Shown here piece by piece: positions 5,280 to 7,258 of a DNA stretch of 7,258 nt. The notes under the pieces were generated by a model. The model was not told where the DNA came from. It was given only the letters and a program-made list of their open reading frames with translations, and made no database searches. Both the position numbers and the translations under genes were made by a program. Each line of letters opens with the position of its first letter. Within the stretch, counting starts at the first letter, position 1. Source of the stretch: Methanosarcinales archaeon (GTDB lineage Archaea; Halobacteriota; Methanosarcinia; DSM-18856; Methermicoccaceae); contig QMVI01000057.1 of NCBI GenBank assembly GCA_003661015.1, positions 1 through 7,258 on the forward strand, in the 5' to 3' direction.

Positions 5280-7258
5280 AGGTGGGGATTTCAGCCATGG
5301 CTCATAATCAACGTTGCCCACAACCCTCACACCATGTCCATGTGGAGAGGGTCCATCTTCAGCACCCCACCAGTTGTATTCAGCATCTATGGTGGTATTT
5401 ACCGAGAGGGCAGAAACCCCTATAAAACCTTCTGAAAGGTCGTTATAGTGGATGGAAGCAGTTGGCTCCCCCCACAGGAACGATATGTCCATTCTGTTGT
5501 TTGTGAGTGTGCTGTTGAGTACAGTGGTATTTATGGGTGTTGCCTCTGACTGATATTCAGAACTTCTCTCAATCCCTATCTCTTCATTCCTCACATCCGA
5601 TTTGCCAGTAGGACCAAGCACAAAAATACCGATGGTTGCACCACTCATCGTTGTATTGTAGATGTATGTATCTTTGGTTTTGTTCCATATCTGTATACCA
5701 TACTGACATTCATGTATCTCACTTTCAACAATATTATTCCCTCTTCCACCAGTTATCCATATCCCAGTAATGCTGTTGGAGATTTTGTTGTTTCTGAGAA
5801 TATTCGAACTACCATGGATGACTATTGACTGTTGGGTTAATGGAAGGGTCGATGCCTCAACAACATTCCTACTTCCCTCTATATCGACAGCCTTGTATAT
5901 TGACGATACTTTCAGGTTTGTGAGAGTGTTCTCATCTCCGTCCAGTACCACACCATAGCTCCCCTCCACAACACAGTCTCTGATTACATTCCCGCCTCCA
6001 CCATCAAGCTGAATTCCGGTATCCCCGTTAACAATGCAATTCTCCAAAATGTTGTTTGTACTCTCTACAACGTACACACCAACTTCAGAGCCATTTATGG
6101 AACAGTCTGAGATTCTGTTGTTTCTCGATGCAATAACAACCACGCCAGCATCTCCTCCCTCGTAGCTGTCTGAAACGATGGTGTTGCTGTTGGAATCAGA
6201 ACCAATGTATATTCCTCCTTTTCCGTCTGTCAGGCACTTATTGTCTCTCAGTTCGTTGTTGGATGAGCCAATGAGCAGAACCTGGGAATACTCACTCGTA
6301 TCAATCTCATTCGATGAGATCCCGTTCGAGCTTGAGAGTCTGAGGTATATGCCGTAAGTACATTCAGATATCGAATTGCTATCCACCTTATTCTCATACC
6401 CATTGCCAAAGTAAACACCTATGAAGCTTGAGGAGATGCTGCAATCCCTTATTGTATTACCAGCCGAATTATCCACATACACACCATATACTCCATTGGA
6501 TATTCTACACTTACCCATGGTATTCTCCTCACTTTCCTTCACAAAGAGAATTCCAGCCCTTTCACCCAGTACTGTACAATCTTTGATGGTATTGTGAGAT
6601 GAGCCATATAGCTCGATTCCATAATACCCACTCACATCGTTCTTCGTAATTACATTCCCACCACCCCCCCTCAGGTATATGCCGACTACATCAATGTCTC
6701 TCAATTCATTCTTCTCGATTTCATTCTTTTCTGAATCCCATATGTACATCCCCCCATACCCTCCTTCAACTGTGTTTTCAGCTATCGTGTTGCCATCAGA
6801 ACCGAGCAAAGCAACAATTCCATATCTCTCAGATGATATACGATTGTTTTTTATTGTGTTGAAATCACTCTTCCTTAGAAAAACACCATAATGTTCCTCA
6901 AACTTACATTTCTCTATTACGCACTCTCTTGAGTTTCCAAGATACACACCATAATAACCATTGTTCGAAAATTTTCCATCTATCTTGGTTGTTGAGTCGT
7001 GGACGAATGCACCTGCTATGCCGTTTTCAAAAAACCCACATTTCGATACATCTCCAACACTACCGCTCAGCAACGCAAGCCCGTATCTCTTATTACTCCT
7101 GAACTCACAATCCTCAACCTTCACATCTGCCCCTTGGGTAAGAATCCCATAGTAATTGTCCGACAGAACACACTTTTTAATCGTGGCTTCACCCCCAGAA
7201 TGCACCCATATTCCAGCTCTATAGGATGGAGCAAACTTTATTGTGAAATCTTGAATGA
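5271..7258 (-). CDS. NosD-like right-handed parallel beta-helix protein, 5' end outside window
   Basis: The frame is open from the window edge (first full codon at 7256) and gives at least 661 residues; a GTG at 7205 is inside the protein, not a believable start. It is built from roughly 23 coils of about 22-25 residues with the pattern (N/C)-x-I-x-x-(N/C)-x-I...G-I/V-x-L/V...S-x-x-N, the PbH1/NosD (CASH-type) parallel beta-helix signature; examples are NTIKNNRI, NVITKNDV, NTIRDCSI and NILRNNKI. The C-terminus has the archaeal NosD ending NWWG (5364-5375), GPSPHGHG, V-DYEPWL and stops nine residues or fewer later. No C-terminal membrane helix or PGF-type sorting signal follows. Members are usually exported surface or extracytoplasmic proteins binding or cutting polysaccharide, or surface-layer components; substrate is unknown here, and a signal peptide would lie outside the window. 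It ends (TGA) four bases before glyA, odd company for cytosolic one-carbon genes. Confidence 0.9.
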   Translation of the reverse strand, partial: IQDFTIKFAPSYRAGIWVHSGGEATIKKCVLSDNYYGILTQGADVKVEDCEFRSNKRYGLALLSGSVGDVSKCGFFENGIAGAFVHDSTTKIDGKFSNNGYYGVYLGNSRECVIEKCKFEEHYGVFLRKSDFNTIKNNRISSERYGIVALLGSDGNTIAENTVEGGYGGMYIWDSEKNEIEKNELRDIDVVGIYLRGGGGNVITKNDVSGYYGIELYGSSHNTIKDCTVLGERAGILFVKESEENTMGKCRISNGVYGVYVDNSAGNTIRDCSISSSFIGVYFGNGYENKVDSNSISECTYGIYLRLSSSNGISSNEIDTSEYSQVLLIGSSNNELRDNKCLTDGKGGIYIGSDSNSNTIVSDSYEGGDAGVVVIASRNNRISDCSINGSEVGVYVVESTNNILENCIVNGDTGIQLDGGGGNVIRDCVVEGSYGVVLDGDENTLTNLKVSSIYKAVDIEGSRNVVEASTLPLTQQSIVIHGSSNILRNNKISNSITGIWITGGRGNNIVESEIHECQYGIQIWNKTKDTYIYNTTMSGATIGIFVLGPTGKSDVRNEEIGIERSSEYQSEATPINTTVLNSTLTNNRMDISFLWGEPTASIHYNDLSEGFIGVSALSVNTTIDAEYNWWGAEDGPSPHGHGVRVVGNVDYEPWLKSPPEG

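Noticed and set aside
5271..7258. Beta-helix coils as DNA repeats or a CRISPR-like array
   Set aside because: The periodicity is at protein level (about 22-25 residues) with poor base identity between units; there are no identical spaced repeats.

Overview
The window is archaeal. The evidence is a proteasome-activating nucleotidase (PAN) N-terminal half, a replication factor C large subunit (RfcL) C-terminal half, a DUF424 protein, a small protein with an archaeal class III (prepilin-like) signal, a long NosD-type parallel beta-helix protein ending in an NWWG...PWL motif, and an archaeal-style dihydropteroate synthase (SFYxGS, GARSTAPG). Shine-Dalgarno sites of the GGTGA type and one likely leaderless promoter fit this. 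A lineage near methanogens or methane-oxidising euryarchaea is plausible, but the sequence alone does not fix it.

Layout. Positions 1-716 (plus strand) hold a DUF424 gene whose end overlaps the start of a small membrane/pilin-like gene. Positions 742-2304 (minus strand) are one open frame that starts as PAN and, exactly at the Walker B motif, becomes RfcL. Positions 2382-7258 (minus strand) are a tightly packed run read right to left: beta-helix protein (5' end outside the window), glyA, folD, folP. Gaps are 4 and 9 bases, and folD-folP share a 4-base ATGA overlap, so this looks like one translationally coupled operon. GlyA, FolD and FolP together point to a tetrahydrofolate-type one-carbon pathway: pterin-pABA condensation, serine-glycine C1 transfer, and interconversion of methylene-, methenyl- and formyl-carriers.

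Three things stand out. (1) The PAN-RfcL hybrid swaps two AAA+ proteins in frame at a homologous motif. It is either a real recombinant gene or a contig misjoin. Hand counts show lower G+C and much stronger TTT-over-TTC preference left of the junction, which favours two source genomes but does not prove it. (2) folP is interrupted by a single in-frame TAG at codon 79, just before the conserved ISVDT motif, with fully conserved protein on both sides. This could be amber decoding (for example as pyrrolysine), a nonsense mutation, or a base error. The four genes of the right arm end in TGA, TGA, TGA and TAA, never TAG, which is compatible with recoding but weak evidence. (3) A probably exported beta-helix protein is coupled to cytosolic one-carbon genes.

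No RNA genes, CRISPR arrays, insertion sequences or convincing terminators were seen. There is no gene-free stretch over 300 bases.
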